Below, one piece after another: positions 10,099 to 18,384 of a stretch of DNA of 35,271 nt (within the stretch, counting starts at the first letter, position 1; the number at the start of each line of letters is the position of its first letter). A model generated the notes under the pieces. It made no database searches, was not told the DNA's origin, and saw nothing but the letters and a program-made list of their open reading frames with translations. Position numbers and translations under genes: made by a program. Origin of the DNA: Pseudomonadota bacterium (GTDB lineage Bacteria; Pseudomonadota; Gammaproteobacteria; Steroidobacterales; Woeseiaceae); the NCBI GenBank assembly GCA_022573655.1, contig JACZTO010000009.1:30561-65831 (forward strand), given 5' to 3'.

Positions 10099-10695
10099 AT
10101 GGGGAAGTCGAAGTCTGATACTGAGCGCCGTCGTCGCCGGCGCCAACGCCGCATCCAGGTCATTATTATTTACACGGCCATTGCGGTCGGTCTTGCATGG
10201 TTTTTCGAATCGCAGGCGACGACTACTGTGATTTTCGTTCGGCACGCCGAAAAAACAGCAGAACCGGCCGATGATCCACTGCTGTCCCTGGCCGGGCAAC
10301 AACGGGCTGTCGAACTCGCACGCCAGCTGGTCGATGCAGATGTTGTAGCCGGCATCGACGCGGTTTATGCGACGCCGCACCGGCGCACTGTTGATACGGC
10401 GCAACCGCTTGCTGACGCGTTAGGTTTGCCAATTACCTCCTACGATGCTGCTGATACTGAAACGATCATGGAGCAAATCGTCAGAAAGCATAAAGGCAAG
10501 ATCGTTTTGGTGGTCGGCCATAGCAACACCTTGCCCGCTCTTATCGGCAACATGGGTGCGAGCAAGAAAGTGCCGTTGATTGACGAGTATGAATACGACA
10601 ATATCTATATCGTCTCCATACCCTGGTTTGGCAAGACCAAGACGATTCGATTGCGTTACGGGGAGCCCTACGTTCGGACCGCACCTGAGTCGTGA
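10099..10695 (+). CDS. Membrane-anchored histidine phosphatase family protein
   Basis: 198 residues. A very basic N-terminus (R-R-R-R-R-R-Q-R-R near 10-18) is followed by one hydrophobic helix at about 19-36, which should anchor the enzyme with its catalytic domain outside the cytoplasm. The branch-1 histidine phosphatase motif is F-V-R-H-A-E-K with R48 and H49 (the phosphorylated His), T-P-H-R-R-T near 92-97 gives the catalytic Arg, and the second catalytic His is H141 in V-V-G-H-S-N-T. The small size and R-H-A-E-K form resemble SixA/TTE-type phosphatases. The substrate is unknown. Its stop overlaps the GTG start of yjbQ by four bases. Confidence 0.88.
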   Translation: MGKSKSDTERRRRRRQRRIQVIIIYTAIAVGLAWFFESQATTTVIFVRHAEKTAEPADDPLLSLAGQQRAVELARQLVDADVVAGIDAVYATPHRRTVDTAQPLADALGLPITSYDAADTETIMEQIVRKHKGKIVLVVGHSNTLPALIGNMGASKKVPLIDEYEYDNIYIVSIPWFGKTKTIRLRYGEPYVRTAPES

Positions 10696-11108
10696 TATCC
10701 CAGGAGGAACTTGTCGTCGCCACTCAAGGTCGCGGCACGTATGATCTGAGTGCTCGTGTGCAAGACGTCGTGGCAGCTTCCGGCATCAAGATGGGTATGT
10801 GTCATGTGTTCATCCGCCATACCAGCGCGTCGCTGATGCTGTGCGAGAACGCAGATCCAAGCGTTCGTCTCGATCTTGAAACGTTCATGTCAAAGCAGGT
10901 TCCGGACGGCGATCCGATGTTTACTCACACAGCGGAGGGCCCCGACGACATGCCAGCGCATGTGCGTAGCATTCTCACGCAGTCCGATCTCAATCTTCCC
11001 GTCAGCGCAGGACAATGCGCGCTGGGCACGTGGCAGGGTATTTATCTTTGGGAACACCGGCATGCGCCGCACACACGGCACGTTGTCGTCACTGTACAGG
11101 GCGAGTGA
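10692..11108 (+). CDS. yjbQ: YjbQ/UPF0047 family protein (secondary thiamine-phosphate synthase type)
   Basis: 138 residues, the normal length. The start is GTG at 10692, in GTGA overlap with the phosphatase stop. Family motifs are H-T-S-A-S-L at 43-48, H-T-A-E-G-P-D-D-M-P-A-H-V near 79-91, and G-T-W-Q-G-I-Y-L-W-E-H-R near 113-124. The E. coli member can make thiamine phosphate in vivo at a low level, but its normal role is unresolved. The last 20 bases overlap the 3' end of the convergent bcp gene. Confidence 0.93.
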   Translation: MISQEELVVATQGRGTYDLSARVQDVVAASGIKMGMCHVFIRHTSASLMLCENADPSVRLDLETFMSKQVPDGDPMFTHTAEGPDDMPAHVRSILTQSDLNLPVSAGQCALGTWQGIYLWEHRHAPHTRHVVVTVQGE

Positions 11109-11568
11109 GTCCTGCCGTTTCCCGCAAGATTACCGCCTTCTCGATGAATTCCGTGTGTCGTCCGATACGGACGTCGGCGAGTACGGCGTCACGAATTGTA
11201 CGATCCTGGTTGATTAGAAATGTCGCGCGCCTGACACCAACGCCGAACGGTCCATCGACGTCGTACATCTTAATCGCAACTTTTTCCGGATCGCTGAGCA
11301 GGATAAACGGCAAGTTGTGCTCGTCGCGAAAACGCCTGTGACTGTCACCATCCTGCGGGCTGATTCCCACGATCTGCAATCCGACCGATTGAATATCATT
11401 GTGGAGGTCGCGAATCGAACACGCTTCTTTGGTGCATCCGGGCGTGAAGTCTGCTGGATAAAAATACAATAACAGGGTGCCGTTCTGCAGCAGATCCGAC
11501 AAAGCCGTATCCACGCCGTTGGCGTCTGGAAGTATGAATTCGGGAGCTCGTGATCCAGCTTTCAACAC
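11089..11568 (-). CDS. bcp: Thioredoxin-dependent peroxiredoxin, BCP/PrxQ type
   Basis: 159 residues. The motif Y-F-Y-P-A-D-F-T-P-G-C-T-K-E-A-C places the peroxidatic Cys at 45 and the resolving Cys at 50, exactly the spacing of atypical 2-Cys BCP enzymes that reduce hydrogen peroxide and alkyl peroxides using thioredoxin. The later I-V-G-I-S and G-V-R-R-A-T-F-L-I segments are normal thioredoxin-fold features. The start is GTG at 11568 with AAGGAG eight bases upstream. It lies 52 bp downstream of the SHOCT protein gene on the same strand, and its 3' end overlaps yjbQ by 20 bases. Confidence 0.95.
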   Translation of the reverse strand: MLKAGSRAPEFILPDANGVDTALSDLLQNGTLLLYFYPADFTPGCTKEACSIRDLHNDIQSVGLQIVGISPQDGDSHRRFRDEHNLPFILLSDPEKVAIKMYDVDGPFGVGVRRATFLINQDRTIRDAVLADVRIGRHTEFIEKAVILRETAGLTRPVQ

Positions 11569-11620
11569 GGGTTATTCTCCTTGCCGCGAATCTACCTGGG
11601 GCTGCCGACCGACTTCCTTG

Positions 11621-12157
11621 TTAGTTCAGAACCCTTTTCTTCAATCTTTGAAATTCTTTTTCGGTCAGGATTCCATTATCTTTCAATTGGCCCAGTGCCC
11701 GCAACTGCTCATAAATGTCTGTGCCATTATTGTATTCGACTCGCTCTGCCTGCCTCAAAAGCGCAGCGGTTTGAGCGAGTTCCCGTTGCCTGACCTCATT
11801 CGCAAGTACCAACCGTTCAAACTCGTGGCGCTCGTTCTCCTGCCGCAAGCGCTCATTCTCGAGTCGTAGTTTTTCCTGTTCGCGGCGCTCAGTCTCTTGC
11901 CGCAAGCGCTCACTCTCAATGCGCATCCTTTCATGTTGGCGGCGCTGATTCTCCAGCTGTACCTGTTCCTGTCGACGGCGTTCTGCCTCAAACCGTTGAT
12001 AGAGGTCATCGGCTGCGGCCCTGTCCTGGGCAGCAGTATCCTCATAGACCTGTGACAGTGCGGGTGTTGAAGCGCCGATGCAGAGCAGGACACTGGCAGC
12101 GACCGCAGTCATCCACCTGATTGCCTGGTTCACAAGATGGTGCCGTTTGCCCGACAT
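11621..12157 (-). CDS. Exported E/R-rich coiled-coil protein with C-terminal SHOCT domain
   Basis: 178 residues from the ATG at 12157 (a TTG at 12163 is also possible). A signal peptide occupies about 1-36 (ending P-A-L-S-Q). Residues about 45-135 are almost pure charged coiled coil (E, R, Q, L), built of a 19-residue repeat around E-R-L-R-Q-E-N/T-E-R. The last 30 residues, from Y-E-Q-L-R-A-L-G-Q-L-K-D-N-G-I-L through E-F-Q-R-L-K-K, are a SHOCT module, a short oligomerisation or interaction helix pair common at C-termini. The function is unknown. It may share a transcript with bcp. No cysteines occur in the mature protein. Confidence 0.8.
   Translation of the reverse strand: MSGKRHHLVNQAIRWMTAVAASVLLCIGASTPALSQVYEDTAAQDRAAADDLYQRFEAERRRQEQVQLENQRRQHERMRIESERLRQETERREQEKLRLENERLRQENERHEFERLVLANEVRQRELAQTAALLRQAERVEYNNGTDIYEQLRALGQLKDNGILTEKEFQRLKKRVLN
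11827..11957 (-). repeat. 57-bp in-frame tandem repeat encoding coiled coil
   Basis: The sequence GGCGCT recurs at 11827, 11884 and 11941, exactly 57 bp apart, with the following bases well conserved (CTGCCGCAAGCGCTCA-like in the first two units). It equals 19 residues, so the heptads shift in phase between copies. This is coding repetition, not CRISPR. Confidence 0.75.
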
Positions 12158-12262
12158 ATTCAATACTCACACGCTAATTAGCTCGTATACGCCTACAATA
12201 CCTCGGCTTTGCAGCGATAATTGCGACTCGTGTCTCATTAAGACAATGCATTATGTCGAAAA

Positions 12263-12339
12263 TGGCGTCCCGAAGAGGATTTGAACCTCTGACCCCCAGA
12301 TTAGGAATCTGGTGCTCTATCCGACTGAGCTACCGGGAC
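12263..12339 (-). tRNA. tRNA-Arg (anticodon CCU)
   Basis: A 77-nt cloverleaf with encoded CCA. The acceptor stem is GTCCCGG with TCGGGAC (one G-U pair) and discriminator G; the anticodon stem CCAGA/TCTGG holds loop TTCCTAA, giving anticodon CCU for AGG codons; the T arm is AGAGG/CCTCT around TTCAAAT. A possible -10 box TAGAAT lies at 12350-12355 on the minus strand. Confidence 0.97.
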
Positions 12340-12378
12340 GGCGTTGGCGATTCTAGCAAACTACTTCATAATGCGCCC

Positions 12379-12756
12379 ATGCACGGAATCTTCTTACGTA
12401 CGCTCATTACGATGCTTGGCCTGTTCCTGGCGACACGTATCGTTCCCGGAGTCTGGATTGAAGGCACTATCAATTTCATCCTCGCTGCATTCCTGCTTGG
12501 GCTGGTCAATGCGATCGTCAGACCGATTGCTTTCCTGATGACATTGCCATTGACGATAGTGACATTAGGTCTGTTTCTCTTCGTCCTGAATGCTGCAATG
12601 TTCGGGCTGGTCGCGGCACTGCTCGATGACTTCGCTGTTGCAGGATTCTGGTCCGCACTTTTCGGCGCAATCATTGTCAGTATCACCAGTACTTTGGCCT
12701 GCTGGTATATCGGGCCAGAGGGTCGCTACGAAATTCTTATCGAACGCCGCCGCTAG
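12379..12756 (+). CDS. PF04020-type (YvlD/phage holin 4 family) membrane protein
   Basis: 125 residues with four hydrophobic segments. The family pattern is clear: an N-terminal helix ending A-T-R-I-V-P-G-V-W-I-E-G, then A-A-F-L-L-G-L-V-N-A-I-V-R-P-I, then T-L-P-L-T-I-V-T-L-G-L-F-L-F-V-L-N-A, and a final W-S-A-L-F-G-A-I-I-V-S helix. Although the domain is named after phage holins, chromosomal copies are common and usually have nothing to do with lysis; their role is unknown. The ATG at 12379 is chosen because the longer open frame from 12253 runs through tRNA-Arg. Confidence 0.85.
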   Translation: MHGIFLRTLITMLGLFLATRIVPGVWIEGTINFILAAFLLGLVNAIVRPIAFLMTLPLTIVTLGLFLFVLNAAMFGLVAALLDDFAVAGFWSALFGAIIVSITSTLACWYIGPEGRYEILIERRR

Positions 12757-12788
12757 CAGCGGCCTCAATTATTCTCGGAGTCACTCAC

Positions 12789-14492
12789 TTGAATTACAAA
12801 TACACACTAGTACTTATCTCCATGTGCGGCCTGTTGGTTGCCTGTGGCAAACAAGAATCATCAACCAACGCGCTAGACGCAGACGTCGCAACCAATGGCG
12901 GCAATCCCGCTGCAGAGGAAGCAGCGCTGCAGATTCAGGGCGCATACATGCGCGGCATCGTCGCGGAAATTTCGGATGATCGATATGAGGGTCGTGGTCC
13001 GGGGAGTCGTGGCGATGAGTTGGCGCGGCAATACCTCGCCGCGCAAATGGAGGCTCTTGGCTTGCTGCCGGGAGCCAGTGACGGAAGTTGGGAGCAACCC
13101 TTTGACCTGGTTGGCCTGAATACAGCGCAGCCCGGCACGTGGACATTCGAAGGGCATGGCAAATCTGTGGAGCTCAAGCAGTGGGATCAGTACATCGTCG
13201 GAAGCGGCGTACAAGAGGATCGTGCTGAATTTGCAGACGCCGAACTCGTGTTCGTTGGCTATGGCATTCAGGCGCCGGAATTTGATTGGGATGACTACAA
13301 GGATGTTGATGTCACGGGCAAAGTGTTGCTCATAATGAATAACGACCCGGACTGGGACCCGGACTTGTTCGCTGGAGAGACGCGACTTTGGTACGGGCGG
13401 TGGGACTATAAGTACCTGACTGCCGCGCGGCACGGTGCAGTTGGTGCCCTGATTATTCATACCACTCCTTCGGCGGGTTATCCGTTCCAGGTCGTGCAGA
13501 CGTCGGGTACGGGTGTGCAGTTCGAATTACCCGCCGGAGATGAGCCTCGCAGCCAGTTGACCGGATGGATTGCAGAAGATGCGACCCGCGATCTTGTTGC
13601 CATGGCTGGCATGGATCTGGATGAACTTCGTGAGGCCGCGTTCAATCGTGACTTCGAGCCGGTGCCTCTAGGCGTGACGTCGTCGCTCGCCATGGATGTC
13701 GAAGTGACGCGTGTCCAATCTGCCAATGTGCTTGGCCTGATTCCGGGTAGTGATCCGCGGCTGCAAGATGAAGTGGTTATTTATACCGCGCATCATGATC
13801 ATCTCGGAATCGGTAAGCCCAATGACGACGGTGATGCGATTTACAACGGTGCCATGGACAACTCGACCGGTGTTGCACAGGTGATGGCGATTGCCAAAGC
13901 GTTCAAGGCATTGCCTGAGGCGCCGCGTCGTTCCGTACTGGTGGCCCTGGTAGGAGCTGAAGAACAAGGCTTGCTTGGTTCCGAATACTATGCGGCGAAC
14001 CCGACGTTTGCCCCCGGAAAAATAGCGGCAAATATTAATTACGACGGCGGCAATATTTGGGGTCATACCCACGATGTGACGTTCGTGGGTCTCGGCAAGT
14101 CTTCCATCGATCAAATCATCACGATGATCGCGCATGAGCAAGGGCGCACGGTCAAAGCAGATCAGTTCGCTGATAGAGGTTACTTTTATCGTTCCGATCA
14201 ATTCAGCTTTGCGAAAATCGGAGTGCCGGCGATGTATCTCGATTCGGGCACGGATTTCATCGATCGCCCACCCGAGTGGGGTCGTGAGCAGCAGGACCAC
14301 TTCACGGAAGTCAATTACCATCAGCCGTCCGATGAATACGATCCGAGTTGGAATTTCACTGGCATGGAAGACGATGCCTTGCTGGGTTTCTGGACCGGAC
14401 TGGCAATCGCTAACGCCGATGAGATGCCGTCGTGGAATTCCGGCGATGAGTTCGAAGCGGTGCGGCTGACTGCGCTCGAAGCCGCAAAATAG
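12789..14492 (+). CDS. M28-family zinc aminopeptidase, lipoprotein
   Basis: 567 residues from a TTG at 12789 with GGAG eight bases upstream. The N-terminus is a lipoprotein signal with lipobox L-V-A-C and acylated Cys19. Residues about 145-290 form a PA-type insert; the M28 core follows, with the two-zinc ligand set visible: H335 and D337 region (A-H-H-D-H-L-G), D357 (G-A-M-D-N-S-T-G), the catalytic/ligand pair E391-E392 (G-A-E-E-Q-G), D419 (N-Y-D-G-G) and H511 (N-Y-H-Q-P-S-D-E). All are present, so it should be active. It likely trims N-terminal residues from peptides at the envelope. It starts 32 bp after the PF04020 gene and abuts the DUF885 gene with no gap. Confidence 0.94.
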   Translation: MNYKYTLVLISMCGLLVACGKQESSTNALDADVATNGGNPAAEEAALQIQGAYMRGIVAEISDDRYEGRGPGSRGDELARQYLAAQMEALGLLPGASDGSWEQPFDLVGLNTAQPGTWTFEGHGKSVELKQWDQYIVGSGVQEDRAEFADAELVFVGYGIQAPEFDWDDYKDVDVTGKVLLIMNNDPDWDPDLFAGETRLWYGRWDYKYLTAARHGAVGALIIHTTPSAGYPFQVVQTSGTGVQFELPAGDEPRSQLTGWIAEDATRDLVAMAGMDLDELREAAFNRDFEPVPLGVTSSLAMDVEVTRVQSANVLGLIPGSDPRLQDEVVIYTAHHDHLGIGKPNDDGDAIYNGAMDNSTGVAQVMAIAKAFKALPEAPRRSVLVALVGAEEQGLLGSEYYAANPTFAPGKIAANINYDGGNIWGHTHDVTFVGLGKSSIDQIITMIAHEQGRTVKADQFADRGYFYRSDQFSFAKIGVPAMYLDSGTDFIDRPPEWGREQQDHFTEVNYHQPSDEYDPSWNFTGMEDDALLGFWTGLAIANADEMPSWNSGDEFEAVRLTALEAAK

Positions 14493-16265
14493 GTGGCGCT
14501 CCTGTCAATCGGTGTTCGAGCGGTCACAGTAGCCGGATTTCTTGCGCTCATTTTTCTTGCCGGGAATGCGCACGCGGAATTATCGGCTGCGGAGAAAGAG
14601 CTCGATGCCATTATGGCCGAGCACTGGGAATTCTCGCTGCGCGAGGATCCGACGATGGCCACTGCGGTCGGCGTCAACGACTACAACGATCGTATGCCCA
14701 GCGTTATTCGTGGCGATCAGCTACGGCGCATGGAGGCGGAGAAGAGTTTTCTGCGGCGTGCGCGCGATATTGACAGTGGTTCGTTAAGCGTCGCCGGGCA
14801 AATAAATTCAGACTTGTTTCAGTGGGTGCTTGCGGACTCCATCGGTGCCTACGAGCTGAATCTCGCGAGGATTCCGTTCAATACCTTCTCGGGCTTTTTC
14901 ATGAATGCCCTGACGGTCAGTAACGGTGTCACGATGGACAGTGTGGGGGACTATGAAGACTACATCGCCCGCCTGTCGGATATCCCGCGTTACTTCGATG
15001 AGAATCTCGACAACATGCGTGAGGGTTCAGCAAACGGATTCGTGTTGGCGCAAATTGTTATTGACGGCGTACTGCCAACGATAGAAGCACAAATTAAAGA
15101 GAATCCGGAGGACAGCAGTTTCTACGAACCGTTCGTGACTATGAGCGCACGTGTTGCAGATGTCGATCAGATGCGACTGCGCGAAAGGGGTCGGGCGGTG
15201 ATTCGTGACGCGGTGATTCCAGCATTTGCGGCGGTAGCAACATTCCTGCACGAAGACTACGCGGCCAGCGAGACGATCGCCGCAGAGGATCTTCAACAAG
15301 GCAAGGACTACTACGCCTTTAATATCAAACGCTATACGACTCTAACCACGATTACGGCGAACGAAATTCATGCGACCGGGCTCCAGGAAGTCAAACGCAT
15401 TCGGGTGGACATGCAGAAGGTCATCGACGACCTGGAGTTTGACGGCGATTTCGCCGCGTTCAGTGATTTTCTTCGCACCGACCCGCAGTTCTATGCCACC
15501 AGCAAGGAACAACTATTGAAGGAAGTGGCATACATCGCGAAACGAATCGACTATGTCATGCCGGGTTTCTTTGGCAAGTTGCCACGCCAATCCTATGGCG
15601 TGATCCCCGTACCCGATGAGATCGCGCCGAACTACACGACGGGTGCATACTACGGCGCACCACCAGGTGGGAGTCACGGTGGTGCATACTGGGTTAACAC
15701 TTACGCACTTGACCAACGTCCACTCTACGAAATTCCGTCCCTGACTTTGCATGAGGCTGTGCCGGGCCATCATCACCAGAACGCTCTGGCGCTTGAAATG
15801 CGGTCTGTCCCGGAGTTCCGTCGCAACCTGTATTTCAGTGCATTCGGCGAAGGATGGGCACTGTACAGTGAAAAGCTCGGCGTTGAGATGGGTATCTACC
15901 GGACTCCCTATGAAGAGTTTGGGCGTCTTAGCTACGAGATGTGGCGCGCCTGTCGTCTGGTCATTGACACAGGGCTGCATTCACAAGGGTGGACCCGGCA
16001 ACAAGCGATGGATTTCTTTCATGACAACACGTCATTGTCGGAAGGAAACATTCGCTCCGAAGTTGATCGTTACATCTCGTGGCCCGGCCAGGCGCTTGCC
16101 TATAAATTGGGAGAGTTGAAAATTTGGGAGCTGAGACGTATTGCCGAACAGGAACTCGGTGAGCGATTCGACCTACGTGAGTTTCATGACGTTGTGCTGG
16201 GCGATGGAGCGGTTCCACTTGCGATGCTGGAGAACATCGTGTTGCGCTACGTAGCGACTCAATAG
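14493..16265 (+). CDS. DUF885-family exported metallopeptidase
   Basis: 590 residues. The start is a GTG immediately after the M28 stop codon, giving a signal peptide at 1-28 (ending G-N-A-H-A-E). The family motif H-E-A-V-P-G-H-H-H-Q lies at 420-429, a modified zinc motif in which H-E and the later H-H supply ligands, and E-G-W-A-L-Y-S-E at 453-460 supplies the distal Glu. The mostly helical 590-residue body is normal for DUF885. Members are presumed peptidases; characterised relatives cleave peptides with unusual residues. Direct abutment on the M28 gene implies coexpression, plausibly for stepwise breakdown of extracellular peptides. It ends 4 bp from the convergent ATPase gene. Confidence 0.92.
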   Translation: MALLSIGVRAVTVAGFLALIFLAGNAHAELSAAEKELDAIMAEHWEFSLREDPTMATAVGVNDYNDRMPSVIRGDQLRRMEAEKSFLRRARDIDSGSLSVAGQINSDLFQWVLADSIGAYELNLARIPFNTFSGFFMNALTVSNGVTMDSVGDYEDYIARLSDIPRYFDENLDNMREGSANGFVLAQIVIDGVLPTIEAQIKENPEDSSFYEPFVTMSARVADVDQMRLRERGRAVIRDAVIPAFAAVATFLHEDYAASETIAAEDLQQGKDYYAFNIKRYTTLTTITANEIHATGLQEVKRIRVDMQKVIDDLEFDGDFAAFSDFLRTDPQFYATSKEQLLKEVAYIAKRIDYVMPGFFGKLPRQSYGVIPVPDEIAPNYTTGAYYGAPPGGSHGGAYWVNTYALDQRPLYEIPSLTLHEAVPGHHHQNALALEMRSVPEFRRNLYFSAFGEGWALYSEKLGVEMGIYRTPYEEFGRLSYEMWRACRLVIDTGLHSQGWTRQQAMDFFHDNTSLSEGNIRSEVDRYISWPGQALAYKLGELKIWELRRIAEQELGERFDLREFHDVVLGDGAVPLAMLENIVLRYVATQ

Positions 16266-16269
16266 TTTG

Positions 16270-18144
16270 CTAGGAGTGCTTAAAGCGGCTCAGGAAACCA
16301 CCTTTGTTTTCTTCTTCTTCGTCGTCGTTGGACACGTCTTCGGTTACGGGTGGCACAATGTCGAGGGCCTTGAGAGTTTGAGTCAATGACGTGTTGATCT
16401 GATCCTCGATCGACTTCGGGGTCTCAGGCGGCGCGGGTTGTACTGGAGCCGGGTTCGCTGCAGGTTGCTTGTTGGAGTCGCGCATAGATGGATGTGTATC
16501 AGAATTCAGTGCCCGGACTGTTTTCAGGCGCTCGGATGCCGATGGATCGAGCCCGCTGGGGCCAGCCGAAGGCGTTGCCGCAACGTTCACCTCGGCAGGT
16601 GCAACCATACTGGCTTCCGCGGCTACTTGCGGTTCTATGCTTGGAACATCGTCATCATTATTGGCGGATTCGGCTAGCTGTATAGTGGCGCGAACTTCAG
16701 CCGCAGCCATATTCAACTCTTCACCAAACAGCGTCTCGGCCATTTTGTCGTCGACGTCGTCAATGGTTTTTGCTTTTGCAAGTTCGGCGGCGACACGCGC
16801 AAGCTCAGGGTCGGCGTTTACCGAATCGGGTGGACTGACTTCTCCGGGCTCGTCGATCAGGTTATCAGCGATTTTCTGGCTAATCGCATGGTCGAGCGTA
16901 ATTTCCGGGACTTTTTCGATGACCGCTTCCTCTTTAGCCGGTGCGTCACTGTCTGTTTGGCTTTTTGCGGAGTCAGGGTCACCACCTTGCGCCAATGCCA
17001 TGGCCTGTTCCAGAGCGGCAAGATCAGGTTTCAATTCGGCGAAAGTCGGATCGCGATCCCAGTCAGGCACTTGTTCAGGTGCTTCCGCTGCCACAGTCTC
17101 AGGTTTCGGAACGGGCTCGGGGTCCGGCGCGACTTCAGCTTGTGTTGCAGCCTCGGCCATTTTCGCCGGCAACACCGGCAGTTCGGGCTGGGTGTCTTGA
17201 ATCAGTTCGGGTATCTCGATTTCGTCCGCTTGGGGTAGTGGCTCATTGGCGGCGGGTGCAGATTTGGGCACCGCCACGGGTTCAGGTTGTGCAACAGGCT
17301 GGCTGGTGGCAGGAGATACGGCCGTGACTCGGTCGGCGCTGAGTCCGTATTCATCCCTGGCTACCTGCAGCAGCATTTCTGACGACACTGTTTTAGCCCC
17401 AGCCTCCGCGGCCGCAGTTAACGTCGATTCAATCAGGTTGTTTACAACCCGCGGAATGCCATTGCTGAGTTGATGTATCAGGTCGGCGGCATCTGATTCG
17501 AACAAACTTTCGAAATTTCCACCCGCCATGCGGAAACAATGCATCAGGTAGCCGCGAAGTTCTGCAGCGCTGAGAGGCTCGACGGAGTGGTGCTGGCGCG
17601 CGCGCTGCCGCAAACGGGCAAGCTGCGGATCTTGCAGAAACTTATCCAGCCGTTCATCGCCCATCACCACAATGCTCGCGCCTTCGGAATCGCCTGCGTC
17701 AGCGGCGGTCAGAGCCTCGAGTTCACCGAGTGCGTCCGCGCCGATGCGCATGCCATCCTCGACTGCAATGAGTACACGAGTCTTAGCCTCTTCGAGTTCC
17801 TTGAGCCGGCGCCGGAATGCGGCGAACTTCTGAATCGTCCCGTTGGGCAGCTTGTTTAGTCCCAGTTCGCCCAGCAATAACTCAAGAACGTCTTGGCTGT
17901 TGAGTTGTATTCGACCGACGTGAATGATTTTGCGATTGCTGCCAATTCCTTCCATGGCCTTGGCGACCAAAGTGGATTTGCCTGCCCCTACGGGCCCCGA
18001 AACGGTAACGATCGCGTCGCGCGTTGATAGCGCCTTGGTCAGGCCAGCCATCATTTTTGCTGTCTGTGGCCCAACAAATACCTCAGTGCCAGTCGCACTG
18101 GCGCAAAACGGGCGTTTTTTCAGGCCAAAGTGTTGTTCGTACAT
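16270..18144 (-). CDS. ExeA/MshM-like AAA ATPase with long acidic, proline-rich tail
   Basis: 624 residues from the ATG at 18144, where family similarity begins (M-Y-E-Q-H-F-G-L-K-K-R-P-F, the typical start of ExeA/GspA-like ATPases); a TTG at 18195 is less likely. Walker A is G-P-V-G-A-G-K-S-T at 50-58. The Walker B region reads V-L-I-A-V-E-D at 124-130 instead of the usual D-E, which may weaken hydrolysis. The AAA_22 domain ends near 295 (I-P-R-V-V-N-N-L-I-E is the sensor 2 region). Residues about 300-624 are low-complexity, rich in A, P, E and D, with no transmembrane helix and no peptidoglycan-binding domain; the end is D-D-E-E-E-E-N-K-G-G-F-L-S-R-F-K-H-S. Relatives serve type II secretion, MSHA pili or exopolysaccharide export, but no such genes are nearby. 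Confidence 0.8.
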   Translation of the reverse strand: MYEQHFGLKKRPFCASATGTEVFVGPQTAKMMAGLTKALSTRDAIVTVSGPVGAGKSTLVAKAMEGIGSNRKIIHVGRIQLNSQDVLELLLGELGLNKLPNGTIQKFAAFRRRLKELEEAKTRVLIAVEDGMRIGADALGELEALTAADAGDSEGASIVVMGDERLDKFLQDPQLARLRQRARQHHSVEPLSAAELRGYLMHCFRMAGGNFESLFESDAADLIHQLSNGIPRVVNNLIESTLTAAAEAGAKTVSSEMLLQVARDEYGLSADRVTAVSPATSQPVAQPEPVAVPKSAPAANEPLPQADEIEIPELIQDTQPELPVLPAKMAEAATQAEVAPDPEPVPKPETVAAEAPEQVPDWDRDPTFAELKPDLAALEQAMALAQGGDPDSAKSQTDSDAPAKEEAVIEKVPEITLDHAISQKIADNLIDEPGEVSPPDSVNADPELARVAAELAKAKTIDDVDDKMAETLFGEELNMAAAEVRATIQLAESANNDDDVPSIEPQVAAEASMVAPAEVNVAATPSAGPSGLDPSASERLKTVRALNSDTHPSMRDSNKQPAANPAPVQPAPPETPKSIEDQINTSLTQTLKALDIVPPVTEDVSNDDEEEENKGGFLSRFKHS

Positions 18145-18384
18145 AGCGATCCGATCTGCTGTATTTAGGCCGAAACGCTGTCTCGGCCTGACCAATGGGT
18201 GAGTTTGGGTCCAAATAAGACGAATTTCACGGAGTTATGTCACAGAAATGGCTCAAAAACGCCGAATGTCTTTTCTGCACTGGCCGGATGTGAGCCGAAT
18301 AAAGGCCTGAATTTGCGGTCGAAAACCATCAGAATACGCGCTCTCGCGCCGCCGAGCTTTAATAGTCACTGAGGATATCGATCA

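Noticed and set aside
11827-11957. Evenly spaced repeat as a possible CRISPR
   Set aside because: Units are in-frame coding sequence of 57 bp without unique spacers.
12253-12378. N-terminal extension of the PF04020 protein
   Set aside because: The extension would translate the antisense of tRNA-Arg; the ATG at 12379 starts where family similarity begins.
12379-12756. Phage holin name as a sign of a prophage
   Set aside because: PF04020 proteins are common chromosomal genes, and no other phage gene is nearby.
13668-14321. 217-codon minus-strand open frame inside the M28 peptidase
   Set aside because: It runs opposite to an intact zinc peptidase and is explained by codon bias in that gene.
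18247-18309. 20-codon plus-strand ORF in the gap before the RND operon
   Set aside because: It has no well-placed ribosome site and nothing recognisable; likely chance.
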